Of a DNA stretch of 64,000 nt, positions 17,995 to 26,632 are shown piece after piece. The notes below the pieces were generated by a model that was given only the letters and a program-made list of their open reading frames with translations, did not search any database and was not told the DNA's origin. Where the stretch lies: contig NZ_VFAH01000009.1 in assembly GCF_008929045.1 (NCBI RefSeq), positions 172,126 to 236,125 on the forward strand, in the 5' to 3' direction. The DNA is from Noviherbaspirillum aerium (GTDB taxonomy: Bacteria > Pseudomonadota > Gammaproteobacteria > Burkholderiales > Burkholderiaceae_D). Position 1 is the stretch's first letter. Every line of letters starts with the position of its first letter. The translations under genes and the position numbers were made by a program.

Positions 17995-18010
17995 TGGCAT
18001 AAGTCCTGCA
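17995..18010 (+). promoter_or_regulatory. Possible sigma54 promoter of glycine-zipper lipoprotein gene
   Basis: TGGCATAAGTCCTGCA has TGGCA and TGCA with the correct 12-bp GG-GC spacing. It lies 96 bp before the ATG at 18105. Confidence 0.45.
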
Positions 18011-18104
18011 TATTTTTCCGGTTAAGTTCCGAAATGCGACGGCGCTTTTCCCCCGGGAAGCGTGCCATGCAAAATCCGGACATTCACGAAAAAGGAGATC
18101 CATC

Positions 18105-18620
18105 ATGTTGAACAACAAGACAAGACTTGCAAAACCCATTGCCGCAGGCTTCGCGGCCATCCTGCTGGCTGCATGCGGAAGCAGCCCGAACACGGCATCG
18201 ACCAGCTCCTACCCGATGACCACCACAGGCAGCTCCATTCCGGTCACGACCACCAGCAGCACCACAGGCTATGGCGTCATACAGGCGATTGATGTGGTGC
18301 CCGGCCAGGCCGCGTCCGGCGGCGTCAATCCCGGTGTCGGCACCGTCGCCGGCGCGGTAGTGGGCGGCGTGCTGGGCAACCAGGTCGGCAGCGGAAGCGG
18401 CCGCACCGCGGCCACGGTGGCCGGTGCGGCAGGCGGTGCGCTTGCCGGACGCGCGCTGACCCGCAACTCCAGCGGCGGCGGTACGGGCGATTCCTACCGC
18501 GTCGCGGTTCGCATGGACAACGGTTCCGTGCAGACACTGGTGCAGGATGTGCAGCCGGGCGTGCAGGTCGGGGAACGGGTTCGCCTCGAGAACGGGGTGA
18601 TTGTCGAGCGCTTCCGCTAA
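18105..18620 (+). CDS. Glycine-zipper (SlyB/PcP-like) outer membrane lipoprotein
   Basis: A 171-residue lipoprotein with lipobox LLAACG after a basic/hydrophobic N-terminus. A Thr/Ser-rich stretch follows (residues 25-60), then a glycine-zipper two-helix segment (GTVAGAVVGGVLGNQVG, AATVAGAAGGALAG) near residues 80-115, and a C-terminal beta-rich domain (YRVAVRMDNGSVQTLVQD, VGERVRLENGVIVERF). SlyB-type proteins stabilise the outer membrane and are stress induced. AAAGGAGAT precedes the ATG by 6 nt. Transcribed divergently from the GT4 gene, with a sigma54-like site at 17995-18010. Confidence 0.88.
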   Translation: MLNNKTRLAKPIAAGFAAILLAACGSSPNTASTSSYPMTTTGSSIPVTTTSSTTGYGVIQAIDVVPGQAASGGVNPGVGTVAGAVVGGVLGNQVGSGSGRTAATVAGAAGGALAGRALTRNSSGGGTGDSYRVAVRMDNGSVQTLVQDVQPGVQVGERVRLENGVIVERFR

Positions 18621-18903
18621 GCACGGGCGTAACGAAGGGCGCGATGCAGGTGACGCGCGCTTCGACCGGACTTTCCTGCTTACAGAGGCGCGCACGCACG
18701 CGCCTCTATCTACTGCGCATTGACTTGCACAAGGGCAGTCAACGGACCCGCAGTCAACGGACCCGACACGCACTTTCCTTGAAGCCTGTCAGCCTGCGCC
18801 ATGTCGATCCATGTGAACATCGGACCGATGTGCCCGGCATTGTCGCGCCGCCGTGGCGGCGCATGCCGTCAATCTCCATCCATCACGATCAAGCAAACCG
18901 TCA

Positions 18904-19716
18904 ATGACAATAGAACCCGACGTCATGAGACAGTGGGTCAATGTGCTGCGCCCCTGGTTCAACATGATTCTGGTCTGGGTGCTCGCATGGCTGGCCCTGC
19001 GCCTGATGCGGCGCGTGCTCAACCTGCTCAACACCCATATTCTCAATCATGCCAGCCTGGGCGATGCGCGCCGGGTGGAAACACTGATGAATGTGTTCCG
19101 CTACACCGCCACCATCGTCATCATCGGCGTGTCCATCATGCTCACGCTCGGGCTGATCGGCATTTCCATCACGCCCATCCTGGCCACGGCCGGCGTGGCG
19201 GGGATCGCCGTCGGTTTCGGCGCGCAAAGCCTGGTGAAGGATTTCTTTACCGGCCTGTTCCTGCTGATCGAGAACCAGGTCAGCGAAGGCGATGTGATCG
19301 AGGCGGCAGGCAAGAGCGGACTGGTCGAGCGCGTCACGCTGCGCCACATCCGCATCCGCGACTATGACGGCGCCGTGCATTTCATTCCCAACAGCATGAT
19401 CACCGTGGTGACCAACCGCAGCCGCGGCTTCGCCTATGCGGTGATCGACATGAACGTGAAGCGGCAGGGCGATGTGGAGCGCGTGTTCGAAATGATGCAC
19501 CGCGTCGGCGCCGCCATGCGCGCCGACTCCGCGCTGGGTCCGATGATTCTCGACGATATCGATATTGCGGGCGTGGAAAAGGTGGAAGACGCGGCAATCT
19601 CGGTACGCTGCCGCATCAAGGTCCAGCCGGCGAAGCAATGGCGGATACGCCGGGAGTTTCTGCGCCGCATGAAGGCCGCCATCGACTCCGTCGAGGAAGT
19701 GCCGTCGGCGGCATGA
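18904..19716 (+). CDS. MscS-family mechanosensitive channel
   Basis: About 270 residues with two or three N-terminal membrane helices and an MscS core. The pore helix region is AGVAGIAVGFGAQSLVKDFF, followed by GLFLLIENQVSEGDVIEA and the beta domain (GLVERVTLRHIRIRDYDGAVHFIPN). It should release solutes on hypo-osmotic stress at the inner membrane. The start is uncertain: ATG 18904 has no strong ribosome binding site, ATG 18925 is also possible, and the frame extends upstream to 18853 without support. It is shorter than mini-Kef channels and close to E. coli MscS length. It stands alone between two stress-type genes. Confidence 0.85.
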   Translation: MTIEPDVMRQWVNVLRPWFNMILVWVLAWLALRLMRRVLNLLNTHILNHASLGDARRVETLMNVFRYTATIVIIGVSIMLTLGLIGISITPILATAGVAGIAVGFGAQSLVKDFFTGLFLLIENQVSEGDVIEAAGKSGLVERVTLRHIRIRDYDGAVHFIPNSMITVVTNRSRGFAYAVIDMNVKRQGDVERVFEMMHRVGAAMRADSALGPMILDDIDIAGVEKVEDAAISVRCRIKVQPAKQWRIRREFLRRMKAAIDSVEEVPSAA

Positions 19717-19883
19717 CCTTCCGCTTGGCGCGTCGGGCCGGCCTTCACTGAATGGATTCTTTACCAGGTTTGGCAAAGCTTACTCTGCCTGCTTAAGCGC
19801 TTTGATCGGCAAGCAAAAGCCTTTTTCTCCGCCTCCGTTCCGAAAGCCGCCTGTTCCGCCGCATTTTCATGCCGTGTGGATTT

Positions 19884-19899
19884 TGGCATGGATGTTGCC
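19884..19899 (+). promoter_or_regulatory. Sigma54 promoter of membrane protein gene
   Basis: TGGCATGGATGTTGCC matches the consensus at all conserved positions except C6 to T. It lies in a T-rich context (TTTT before and after), 88 bp before the ATG at 19987. Confidence 0.65.
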
Positions 19900-19986
19900 T
19901 TTTACGCTAAGGCGTGAAGCGGGATGTGCGGGGAGCATGCAGGGCAGGGCGACTCCCGTTTTATCAGTCCATAAGGAAATAAGAAC

Positions 19987-20817
19987 ATGGCAATCAATGA
20001 CAATCCTTCCGCGCGTGGCGATGCAGTCCACAGGGTGGAGGTTGGCGAGTACAACGTTCGTCGTCCGGTGTTGCCGGCCATTCGCTGGGGTGCGGTATTC
20101 GCCGGAGTCGCGGTCGGCATTTCCATTCAGCTGGCGCTGACTCTGCTTGGCATTGCCGTGGGATTCTCTTCGATACAGCCGAGCGAAGGAGAGAGCCTGA
20201 GCATGGGGCCGCTGCTGTGGACCGGCTTCAGCATGCTGGTAGCCGCATTCTTCGGCGGCTACGTCGCGGCCCGCATGTCCGGCTTGAAGCGCAGGGCGGA
20301 CGGCGTGCTGCATGGCGCAGTGTCGTGGGCGGTCACTACGATCATGTTCGCGGTGCTCGCCACGTCGGTCGGCGGCGCGCTGGTCAGCGGCGTCTTCAAC
20401 AACATGAGCCAGCTTGCGCAGGCCAGCGTGGCCGCGGGCGAATCGCCGCTGTCGTCGCTGATGCGCGCGCAGGGCGGGCGCATCGATCCGCAGGCGATGC
20501 GCCAGTTGCAGCAGTATCTGAAAACCGGCCAGCGCGACCAGGCGGTGCAGCTGGTGATCAGCACGCTCGGTGTCGAACAGATGCGCGCCGAGACCATTGT
20601 CGACCAGGCACTCATCCTGTCCGGATCTTCCGACGCCGCCTCGCCGCAAGGCAAGGCAAGAGCGGAGAATGTGATGCAGAACGCCGGCACGGCGGCCTGG
20701 GTGGTATTCCTTGCCGTGGCACTGGCGCTGGCCGTCGGCGTTGTCGGCGGTGCGCTGGGGGTGGTGGGGTCGCGCCGTGTCAGCTGGTCCAACGGACAGG
20801 CGCCGCAGCGCAGGTGA
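19987..20817 (+). CDS. Glycine-rich multi-pass membrane protein of unknown function
   Basis: A 276-residue inner membrane protein with about four hydrophobic segments near residues 32-58, 72-95, 112-138 and 237-262, rich in Gly and Ala (VFAGVAVGISIQLALTLLG, LVAAFFGGYVAARMSG). A soluble loop (residues ~145-235) contains Gln/Arg-rich helices. It resembles uncharacterised proteins found beside PRC-barrel genes; no enzymatic motif is seen. AAGGA precedes ATG 19987. A strong sigma54-like site lies upstream. The next gene, 80 bp downstream on the same strand, encodes a PRC-barrel-like protein. Confidence 0.75.
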   Translation: MAINDNPSARGDAVHRVEVGEYNVRRPVLPAIRWGAVFAGVAVGISIQLALTLLGIAVGFSSIQPSEGESLSMGPLLWTGFSMLVAAFFGGYVAARMSGLKRRADGVLHGAVSWAVTTIMFAVLATSVGGALVSGVFNNMSQLAQASVAAGESPLSSLMRAQGGRIDPQAMRQLQQYLKTGQRDQAVQLVISTLGVEQMRAETIVDQALILSGSSDAASPQGKARAENVMQNAGTAAWVVFLAVALALAVGVVGGALGVVGSRRVSWSNGQAPQRR

Positions 20818-20897
20818 CGACACGCAGTCAAACCGGATTGATGCCGCGGCCGGCTTGCGCGGCGAATCAATGAAGCAGTAATGAAGCAGGAGCCATC

Positions 20898-21197
20898 ATG
20901 CAAATCACTGTAGGAAGACGTCCCAGAAATCCCCGACCTCGCAGCGGGCCGGCGCGCTTTGTGCCGCTGGCGGCGCATGAATCGAGCACCGCCGATCTGT
21001 TGCACGGATGCCCGGTCGTCACGGCCAACGGCGAGCGCATCGGCATCGTGGACCGTCTGATGATCGATGTCGTCACGCACCAGTTGCGTTACGTGGTGCT
21101 GGCCCGCAAAAGGAACAGCGCAGTCGTGGCATTGCCATGGCATGCGCTGTATTTCGATGCGGCCCAATCGAAGCTGGTGTTTTATACCCTGGGCTGA
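20898..21197 (+). CDS. Small PRC-barrel-like protein
   Basis: A 99-residue protein with a basic N-terminus (VGRRPRNPRPRSGPAR) and a single PRC-barrel-like core (CPVVTANGERIGIVDRLMID, LRYVVLARKRN, ALPWHAL). It is the third PRC-barrel-type protein in the window. AGGAG lies 6 nt before the ATG. Probably cotranscribed with the membrane protein gene upstream. Function unknown; cytoplasmic by sequence. Confidence 0.75.
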   Translation: MQITVGRRPRNPRPRSGPARFVPLAAHESSTADLLHGCPVVTANGERIGIVDRLMIDVVTHQLRYVVLARKRNSAVVALPWHALYFDAAQSKLVFYTLG

Positions 21198-21205
21198 GTC
21201 GAGGC

Positions 21206-21703
21206 TTATTTCGGCTGCAGGAAGAGGCCGTTGCCGCGTGCCTCGGCAATGCCCGCCTTGGCGACGGCGCGCAGGCACATCGCCACCGTACCGGCGAAGG
21301 CCTCGTCGTACCATGCATTGGCGCCGCTGACGCCGACGACAATGCCGTCGACCACCACGCTGCCCCACAGCACCGTATCCTTCGCCGCCAGCAGGTGAGG
21401 GCGCAGTTCCTGCACCATGTGCCCGTCCATGCCGGTGCGCCAGGCAATCGATGCCTTGGCTTTCGCGAAGCCGGCGTAATCGGCATCCCACTTCTCGCGG
21501 TCGCCGACCGCATGCTCGTACAGCACCGCTTCCTCAAACGATGCGTTGGCCGGGGTGCGCAGCGGATCCATCACCACGATATACAGAAAGCCGCTTTCGC
21601 CCACTTCCTTTTGCTTCATGGCTTCGGTAATCATCGGCAGGCTCATTCTTACCGCCTTTTCGGCGGCGGCGCGATCGATGAAATAGCTTGCGTTGGCTGT
21701 CAT
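21206..21703 (-). CDS. HbpS/GlcG-family (DUF336) protein
   Basis: A 165-residue protein of the GlcG/HbpS family: N-terminal helix (AAAEKAVRMSLPMITEAM), strand region GFLYIVVMDPLRTPANASFE, then KAKASIAWRTGMDG and the C-terminal VDGIVVGVSGANAWYDEAFA. The family binds haem or is linked to glycolate/propanediol use; here the context gives no substrate. It lies 14 bp after a glycosyltransferase gene on the same strand and is probably cotranscribed with it, an unusual pairing. Start ATG 21703. Confidence 0.82.
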   Translation of the reverse strand: MTANASYFIDRAAAEKAVRMSLPMITEAMKQKEVGESGFLYIVVMDPLRTPANASFEEAVLYEHAVGDREKWDADYAGFAKAKASIAWRTGMDGHMVQELRPHLLAAKDTVLWGSVVVDGIVVGVSGANAWYDEAFAGTVAMCLRAVAKAGIAEARGNGLFLQPK

Positions 21704-21717
21704 GTGATCCTTTCGAT

Positions 21718-22665
21718 TCAGTTTGTGACGAAGTGGAATGCCTGGTTCCAGTCATCCACGAAGCGGTTGATGTGAAAGCGTTCATTGGCGTAGCGGCGCG
21801 CGCCTTCGCCGAGACGGCGCGCCAGCTGCGGGTCGTCGTTCAGCGCCTGCATGTGGTCGATCAGCGCCTCGACATTGGTATCGACATAGCCGGAAACGCC
21901 GTTGTCGATGACGGTGGACATTTCGGTGGTGGCCAGGCCGACGATGGGCATGCCGATCATCATCGCCTCGATCACCGCCAGGCCGAGGCTGGTGTAGCGG
22001 ATCGGATTGAAGAAGAAGCGGTATTGCGCGCTGAAGGCCGGCAGCTGCGCATGCTCGATTTCGCCGATGCCGCCGGCATCGAGCGCGCCCATGCCGACCA
22101 GGTCGAGCGGAATCTTTTCCTTCGCCTGCAGGAAGACGTCGTAGCCGAGGCGCCGGCCGCGCGTGGCGATGTTGTTGATCACCACCAGCCCGCGCGCGAT
22201 ATCGCCGCGATATGCCACGCCCGGCGGCACCAGCACCCCATGCTCGACGACGCGTGTCGGCGTGCGGCCGTTGTTCCACATCAGGCGGTTGAAATGGGTG
22301 ACATGCACCAGCAGCACCGAGGGATCGTCCACCGGATGCGGCATGTCGGTGGGATGCTCGCGCGGCGTGTCGTGCTCGATGTAGATCTTCGGCAGCCTGC
22401 GCTGGGCTTCGGACAGATACTGGTGCTGGTCCTTCAGATACTGGTCGTCGTCCTGGAACAGGATCAGGTCGAACTCCTGATCCTTCACCTCGGCCACCGG
22501 CATGTCGATGACATTGTCGCCCCAGGGAATATGGCCGCAGCGTCCGCCGTAGCCGGGAGGACGGTCCGGCTTGGACATGACATAAAAATCGTGCGGCGCC
22601 TGGGTCAGGTAGTAAAGGTAGCTGCCATGGGTATGCCAGGTGAGGATCTTGAGTCGTCGCTGCAT
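21718..22665 (-). CDS. GT-B glycosyltransferase (group 1-like)
   Basis: About 315 residues. The N-terminus (LKILTWHTHGSYLYYLTQ) and the C-terminal nucleotide-sugar domain (NPIRYTSLGLAVIEAMMIGM, then PIVGLATTEMSTVIDNGVSG) are typical of GT4-type transferases; a cluster of acidic residues (LILFQDDDQYLKDQHQYL) lies near residue 65. Substrate unknown. ATG 22665 is chosen because similarity begins there; the frame continues 59 codons upstream through unlikely sequence. It is shorter than the ~370-400 of many GT4 enzymes. Cotranscribed with the HbpS-like gene downstream. Confidence 0.82.
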   Translation of the reverse strand: MQRRLKILTWHTHGSYLYYLTQAPHDFYVMSKPDRPPGYGGRCGHIPWGDNVIDMPVAEVKDQEFDLILFQDDDQYLKDQHQYLSEAQRRLPKIYIEHDTPREHPTDMPHPVDDPSVLLVHVTHFNRLMWNNGRTPTRVVEHGVLVPPGVAYRGDIARGLVVINNIATRGRRLGYDVFLQAKEKIPLDLVGMGALDAGGIGEIEHAQLPAFSAQYRFFFNPIRYTSLGLAVIEAMMIGMPIVGLATTEMSTVIDNGVSGYVDTNVEALIDHMQALNDDPQLARRLGEGARRYANERFHINRFVDDWNQAFHFVTN

Positions 22666-22956
22666 GGTCGGATTGTGTGCGTAACGGAAAGATGCCGGCG
22701 CGCGGCGGGAATGCCGCGTGCCCGGCGGTGAAGCTGCCAGGAATACTTGCAAGTGCTGCGGGGAGATCGATCGGATGCAGTTGCCGCCGCCCGATGCGGG
22801 AGAGGTGTCGCCATTCAACGGAGATGAACAGGCGAGCCGCAACGCGAAGCCTCAGCCGCCATTGATTGTCGCAGAGCCGCACTGCGCCGCCTTGCGCGAA
22901 ATCACCCGACCGGAAGCAGGGAGGACGAAGGGAGAATGAAGAGCGGACGCCTTGCT

Positions 22957-23112
22957 TTACTTTCCGCCCCGCCGCTTGCAGCAGGCAATGATTCCTATCG
23001 CGGCAAAGATCATCGACACCGCGGTCGTGTGGTCGCCCTCGAGGCGAAGCACTGCCGCCGCCATGCCGGCGACGATCGCGCCAGCCATCAGCAATAGCAT
23101 GCGGTCCTTCAT
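22957..23112 (-). CDS. Small membrane protein (51 aa)
   Basis: A 51-residue protein with two hydrophobic segments (LLLMAGAIVAGMAAAVLRL and AVSMIFAAIGIIACC) and a basic C-terminus (KRRGGK), suggesting a hairpin in the inner membrane. Its ATG overlaps the stop of the preceding small gene as ATGA (23109-23112), indicating translational coupling and supporting both genes. Unrecognised family. Confidence 0.6.
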   Translation of the reverse strand: MKDRMLLLMAGAIVAGMAAAVLRLEGDHTTAVSMIFAAIGIIACCKRRGGK

Positions 23113-23333
23113 TGACGGGCCTTTGTGGCATAGGCGATACGCGCCGGGTGACGCTCGTTGAGTATTTCGGAGTGCTGCATGAAGTGGGACTGGAACCACA
23201 AGGGCAGCGTGCCGGCGATCATGGCTGCAGCATTCGCCAGACCGTGGAACAGCGTCGTCGGAACGGTTAACCCAAGCGCCTCCATGTTCTCTTTGAAATA
23301 AGCTTGAAAATCCTGTTGCGGACATATCGGCAT
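23109..23333 (-). CDS. Small protein of unknown function (74 aa)
   Basis: A 74-residue protein, probably soluble or amphipathic, with QQDFQAYFKENMEALGL and FHGLANAAAMIAGTLPLWF; the region resembles the phasin-like helical style but no family is recognised. ATG 23333 is chosen because AAAGGA lies 6 nt upstream; an ATG two codons earlier directly abuts that site. It overlaps the next small membrane-protein gene by 4 nt, so the two form a minimal operon. Confidence 0.6.
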   Translation of the reverse strand: MPICPQQDFQAYFKENMEALGLTVPTTLFHGLANAAAMIAGTLPLWFQSHFMQHSEILNERHPARIAYATKARQ

Positions 23334-23460
23334 GATCATTCCTTTCAAAAGAAATGAGCATAGTCGCAACATTGCAATAAAAGAAATACTGAGACGATGG
23401 GGATTTGCAAGTACATGTGGCGATGCATGTGTTCCCTATGCGTCGCACACATCGTCGTTG

Positions 23461-24591
23461 CTACAGGAAGCCCACCCGGAATTTAAAGGCGCCCACTGCC
23501 CGCCAGAACACCGCCAGCGGCGGTATCAGTGCCGAGGTCACCAGCATCTCAAGCACATGGCCCGGCGCCTTGGAAGTCTTGCTGAGACGCTGCAGGCAGA
23601 AGCGGCCGGTCATGAAAGCCCAGACCAGGCCGGACAGCGCGGCGGTGCCGAATGCTCCGGCCAGGAGGGAAATCAGTCCCGTCAGCAATGCCCCCGCCGT
23701 GAGGTAGAAATCCCAGCGCGGCCTGGCGCGGATGCGGCGGCGGTACAGCGAAGGATGCTTCTTGTAGAGCAGCGCATCGAACTGGACCTTCTTCACCTGC
23801 TGCAGGCTGACGCCCCACTGCGCCGGGCGGATGGGATGCATCATCACCGCCTTCGGCTCGCGCACGATGTTGGCGCCGTAATCGATGAGCCGGAAATGCA
23901 GATCGGAATCCTCGCGCCAGGCGAAGCGGAAGCGCTCGTCGAAGCCGCCGAGATCTTCGAGCACCTTTTTGCGGCAGAAGCAATTGGCGGTCACGAATTC
24001 CGCCGTCTCGAGATTCTTCGCATCCTTCTCGTAATCGGTGGGCGTGCCTTCGAGCGGCATCACGATGCTGCCGCAGACCGCATGCACGCCTTCATGGAAG
24101 GCCAGCACGCCGTTCTTGAGCCAGTCCGGACGGGCGACCGTGTCATCGTCGGTGAAGGCGATGATGGCGCCGCGCGCCGCGCGCCAGCCGTGATTGCGGG
24201 CGGCGGCGGGACCGTGCGGTCCCATCGAGGGAATGTAAGTGACCTGCAGCCCGTTTTCGGCGGCCTGCGCGGCCCAGCTTGCCACCACGTCGCGGGTGTC
24301 GTTGCTCGGCCCGTCGTCGACGACGATGATTTCGAAGCGGGCGCTGTCGAACTGCTGCATCACCAGGCTGGCAAGGCAGCGGTTGAGAAGTTGCGGCCGT
24401 CCCTTGGACGGCACCACGATGGAGGCCGCGATCGTCACGGCGGTGTTGTGCCTGCCTGCGCCGTTGCCGAGCACCGATACGACCGGTGCGCCGCTCTGCC
24501 GGCGCAGCTTCACGCTGCTTGCCCGGGCGTCATGCTCCGTATCTGCGGTAATGATCCTGCGGTTGCGGTTGAATGCAATTATTTTAGTCAT
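23461..24591 (-). CDS. Glycosyltransferase family 2
   Basis: A 376-residue GT-A enzyme. After a ~60-residue N-terminal extension come ASIVVPSKGRPQLLNRCL, FEIIVVDDGPSND, GPAAARNHGWRAARG and the DxD-type metal site AFTDDDTVARPDWL, then GGFDERFRFAWREDSDLHFR. The C-terminal ~80 residues contain hydrophobic segments (FYLTAGALLTGLISLLAG) so it is probably membrane associated. Substrate unknown. ATG 24591 has a weak AGGA upstream. A sigma54-like site lies at 24691-24706. It is monocistronic. Confidence 0.87.
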   Translation of the reverse strand: MTKIIAFNRNRRIITADTEHDARASSVKLRRQSGAPVVSVLGNGAGRHNTAVTIAASIVVPSKGRPQLLNRCLASLVMQQFDSARFEIIVVDDGPSNDTRDVVASWAAQAAENGLQVTYIPSMGPHGPAAARNHGWRAARGAIIAFTDDDTVARPDWLKNGVLAFHEGVHAVCGSIVMPLEGTPTDYEKDAKNLETAEFVTANCFCRKKVLEDLGGFDERFRFAWREDSDLHFRLIDYGANIVREPKAVMMHPIRPAQWGVSLQQVKKVQFDALLYKKHPSLYRRRIRARPRWDFYLTAGALLTGLISLLAGAFGTAALSGLVWAFMTGRFCLQRLSKTSKAPGHVLEMLVTSALIPPLAVFWRAVGAFKFRVGFL

Positions 24592-24690
24592 CGACGGAGT
24601 CCTGATGATGCAGTCCATGTACGGAAGCGTCCGGCTTGCGGCGCGGCATGGCTTCCGTGGCTTCTCGCCTATTGGTTAGGTTGGCGCACA

Positions 24691-24706
24691 TGCAATTCCC
24701 ATTCCA
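24691..24706 (-). promoter_or_regulatory. Sigma54 promoter of GT2 gene
   Basis: Minus strand TGGAATGGGAATTGCA has TGG, G7 and TTGCA with correct spacing (mismatches at C4 and C6). The GC element is about 100 bp before the ATG at 24591. Confidence 0.55.
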
Positions 24707-24823
24707 ATGCCTTGCGTTGACCCGGCTCAATCCGGCTTGCCTTGGGGAAGGCCGTCTGCTTGCGCTGCCGCAACATCGGGTTTCGCATCAGGCGATATAG
24801 CGTTCCCGACACGGTCGGCCCGT

Positions 24824-26632
24824 TCATCCCTGCAGCGTCGACTGCATTTCGCGCGACACCTGTTCATTGTCTTCGGCCCGCTGCTGCAGCTGCCACAGGC
24901 GGGCATAGGCGCCGTTGAGTTCGAGCAGGCGCGCATGGGTGCCGCGTTCGATGATGCGCCCGCGCTCCATCACGAGGATTTCGGTGGCGTCGACCACGGT
25001 CGACAGGCGGTGGGCGATGACCAGCGTGGTGCGGTTGGCCGACAACTGGTCGAGCTCCTTCTGGATGGCCTGTTCCGAGGCGGTGTCGAGCGCCGAGGTG
25101 GCTTCGTCGAAAATCAGCAGCGGCGGATTTTTCAGGATGGCGCGCGCCAGCGCGATGCGCTGCTTTTCGCCGCCGGACAGCATCACGCCGCGCTCTCCTA
25201 CCGGCGTGTCGTACTTCAGCGGCAGGGAATCGATCAGGTCGTGGACATGCGCGGCCCTGGCGGCGGCGATGATGTCTTCCATGCCTGCGCCCTGGCGGCC
25301 ATAACCGATGTTGAAGGCGATGGTGTCGTTGAACAGCAGCGCCTCCTGCGGCACCACGCCGATGGCCTCGCGCAGGCTCTGGCTGCTGACGCCGCGGATG
25401 TCCTGGCCGTCGACGCTCACGCCTCCGCCGCCGACTTCATAAAAGCGCAGCAGCAGCCGCGCCAGCGTCGACTTGCCGGAGCCGCTGCCGCCCACCACCG
25501 CCACCGTGCCGCCGGGCGGTATGCGGAAGCTGACGCCGTGCAGGATGGGACGCTCCGGCTCATAGGCGAAGCTGACATTGTCGAACACCACTTCGCCACG
25601 CGTCACCTTGAGGGAGGGAAGGCCGGGCGCCTCGGCGATCTCGGGTTTTTCGCGCAGCAGCTGGAACAGCCTTTCCGCATTGACCAGCGCATCCCTGGCT
25701 TCGCGGTAGACGAAGCCGAGCGCATTGAGAGGAAGACAAACCTGGATCACATAGGCATTGATGAGAATGAGGTCGCCCACCGTCATGGTGCGCGTCAGCA
25801 CGAACTGTCCGGCCAGCAGCATGACGGAAGCCACGCCCATGGCGATGATGGAGCTCTGGCCGACGTGCAGGATGAAGAGCGCGCGCTGGTTGGCCACCAC
25901 CGCTTCGGCCCAGTTGTCCATGATGTGCTGGAAGCGCGCCGACTCGCCGCGCTCGTTGGTGAAGTATTTCACCGCGTCGTAGTTGATCAGGCTGTCGGCC
26001 AGCAGGCTCTTCGCATTCGAATCGAGGCGGTTGACGCGGCGCTGCACGATGGCGCGCCGCTGCGTGAAGAACACCGTGAAGCCGCAGTACACCAGGAAGG
26101 TCATGCCGAGAATGACGGTGAACCAGTCGCTGTAGCGCGCCGTCATGATGCCCACCACCATGCTGATTTCGAGCAGCGTGGGCACCAGGGTGAACAGTCC
26201 GACGCCGAGCAGGAAGGCAATGCCGTTGGTGCCGCGGTCGATATCCGGCAGCAGGCCGCCGATGCGGCGCCTGGCATGAAAGCGCGAACTCAGCGCATGC
26301 AGGTGGGTGAAGGTCTTCTGCGCATAGGTCGCCACCGTGTGCTGGGTCACGCGGGAAAAAGCCAGGTCGCGCAATTCATTGAACAGCGTGCTGGCGAAGC
26401 GCAGCAGCGCATAGCCGATGAGCAGGGCGACCGGCAGCGCAACGAAGGATTCCGGGCGCGACATGTCGTCGACGATGCGCTTGAGCGCGAGCGGCACCGA
26501 CACCACCGCCAGCTTGGCGAGGACCAGGAAGAAGACCGCCAGCGCGATACGGCCCTTGAAGGCCGATACCACGCGCCACAGGTCGCGCATCACATTGACG
26601 GCTCCCAGCTTTTCCGGTTGTGCATCGGACAT
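24824..26632 (-). CDS. Atm1-type ABC exporter (fused permease-ATPase)
   Basis: A 602-residue half-transporter. Six membrane helices span about residues 25-315, with Atm1/HMT1 family hallmarks FASTLFNELRDLAFSRVTQ, LINYDAVKYFTNE and PLNALGFVYREARDALVNAE. The ATPase has Walker A GGSGSGKST near 380, Q-loop VPQEALLFND, signature LSGGEKQRIALARA, Walker B LLIFDEATSALD and the H-loop IAHRLSTV. Relatives export glutathione conjugates or metal-glutathione species, so detoxification is more likely than glycan export. All ATPase motifs are intact. ATG 26632 follows AAGGAGATCACACCGTT. Transcribed divergently from the SRPBCC-Hsp20 gene. Confidence 0.9.
   Translation of the reverse strand: MSDAQPEKLGAVNVMRDLWRVVSAFKGRIALAVFFLVLAKLAVVSVPLALKRIVDDMSRPESFVALPVALLIGYALLRFASTLFNELRDLAFSRVTQHTVATYAQKTFTHLHALSSRFHARRRIGGLLPDIDRGTNGIAFLLGVGLFTLVPTLLEISMVVGIMTARYSDWFTVILGMTFLVYCGFTVFFTQRRAIVQRRVNRLDSNAKSLLADSLINYDAVKYFTNERGESARFQHIMDNWAEAVVANQRALFILHVGQSSIIAMGVASVMLLAGQFVLTRTMTVGDLILINAYVIQVCLPLNALGFVYREARDALVNAERLFQLLREKPEIAEAPGLPSLKVTRGEVVFDNVSFAYEPERPILHGVSFRIPPGGTVAVVGGSGSGKSTLARLLLRFYEVGGGGVSVDGQDIRGVSSQSLREAIGVVPQEALLFNDTIAFNIGYGRQGAGMEDIIAAARAAHVHDLIDSLPLKYDTPVGERGVMLSGGEKQRIALARAILKNPPLLIFDEATSALDTASEQAIQKELDQLSANRTTLVIAHRLSTVVDATEILVMERGRIIERGTHARLLELNGAYARLWQLQQRAEDNEQVSREMQSTLQG

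Larger units (their letters stand above)
17719..18104. other. Divergent control region between GT4 and lipoprotein genes
   Basis: Contains back-to-back sigma54-like sites, 17763-17778 (minus) and 17995-18010 (plus), with repeated TTTTTACACGCGC motifs between them (minus strand of 17893-17906 and 17916-17929, 23 bp apart). This is the position expected for shared activator sites. No coding sequence. Confidence 0.5.

Noticed and set aside
20259..21491. 410-codon minus-strand frame
   Set aside because: Antisense to the membrane-protein and PRC-barrel genes and out of frame with the HbpS-like gene.
24824..26632. ABC exporter as a glycan flippase (MsbA/Wzx-like)
   Set aside because: The permease and linker motifs match the Atm1/HMT1 group, which exports glutathione-linked species, despite the nearby glycosyltransferase genes.
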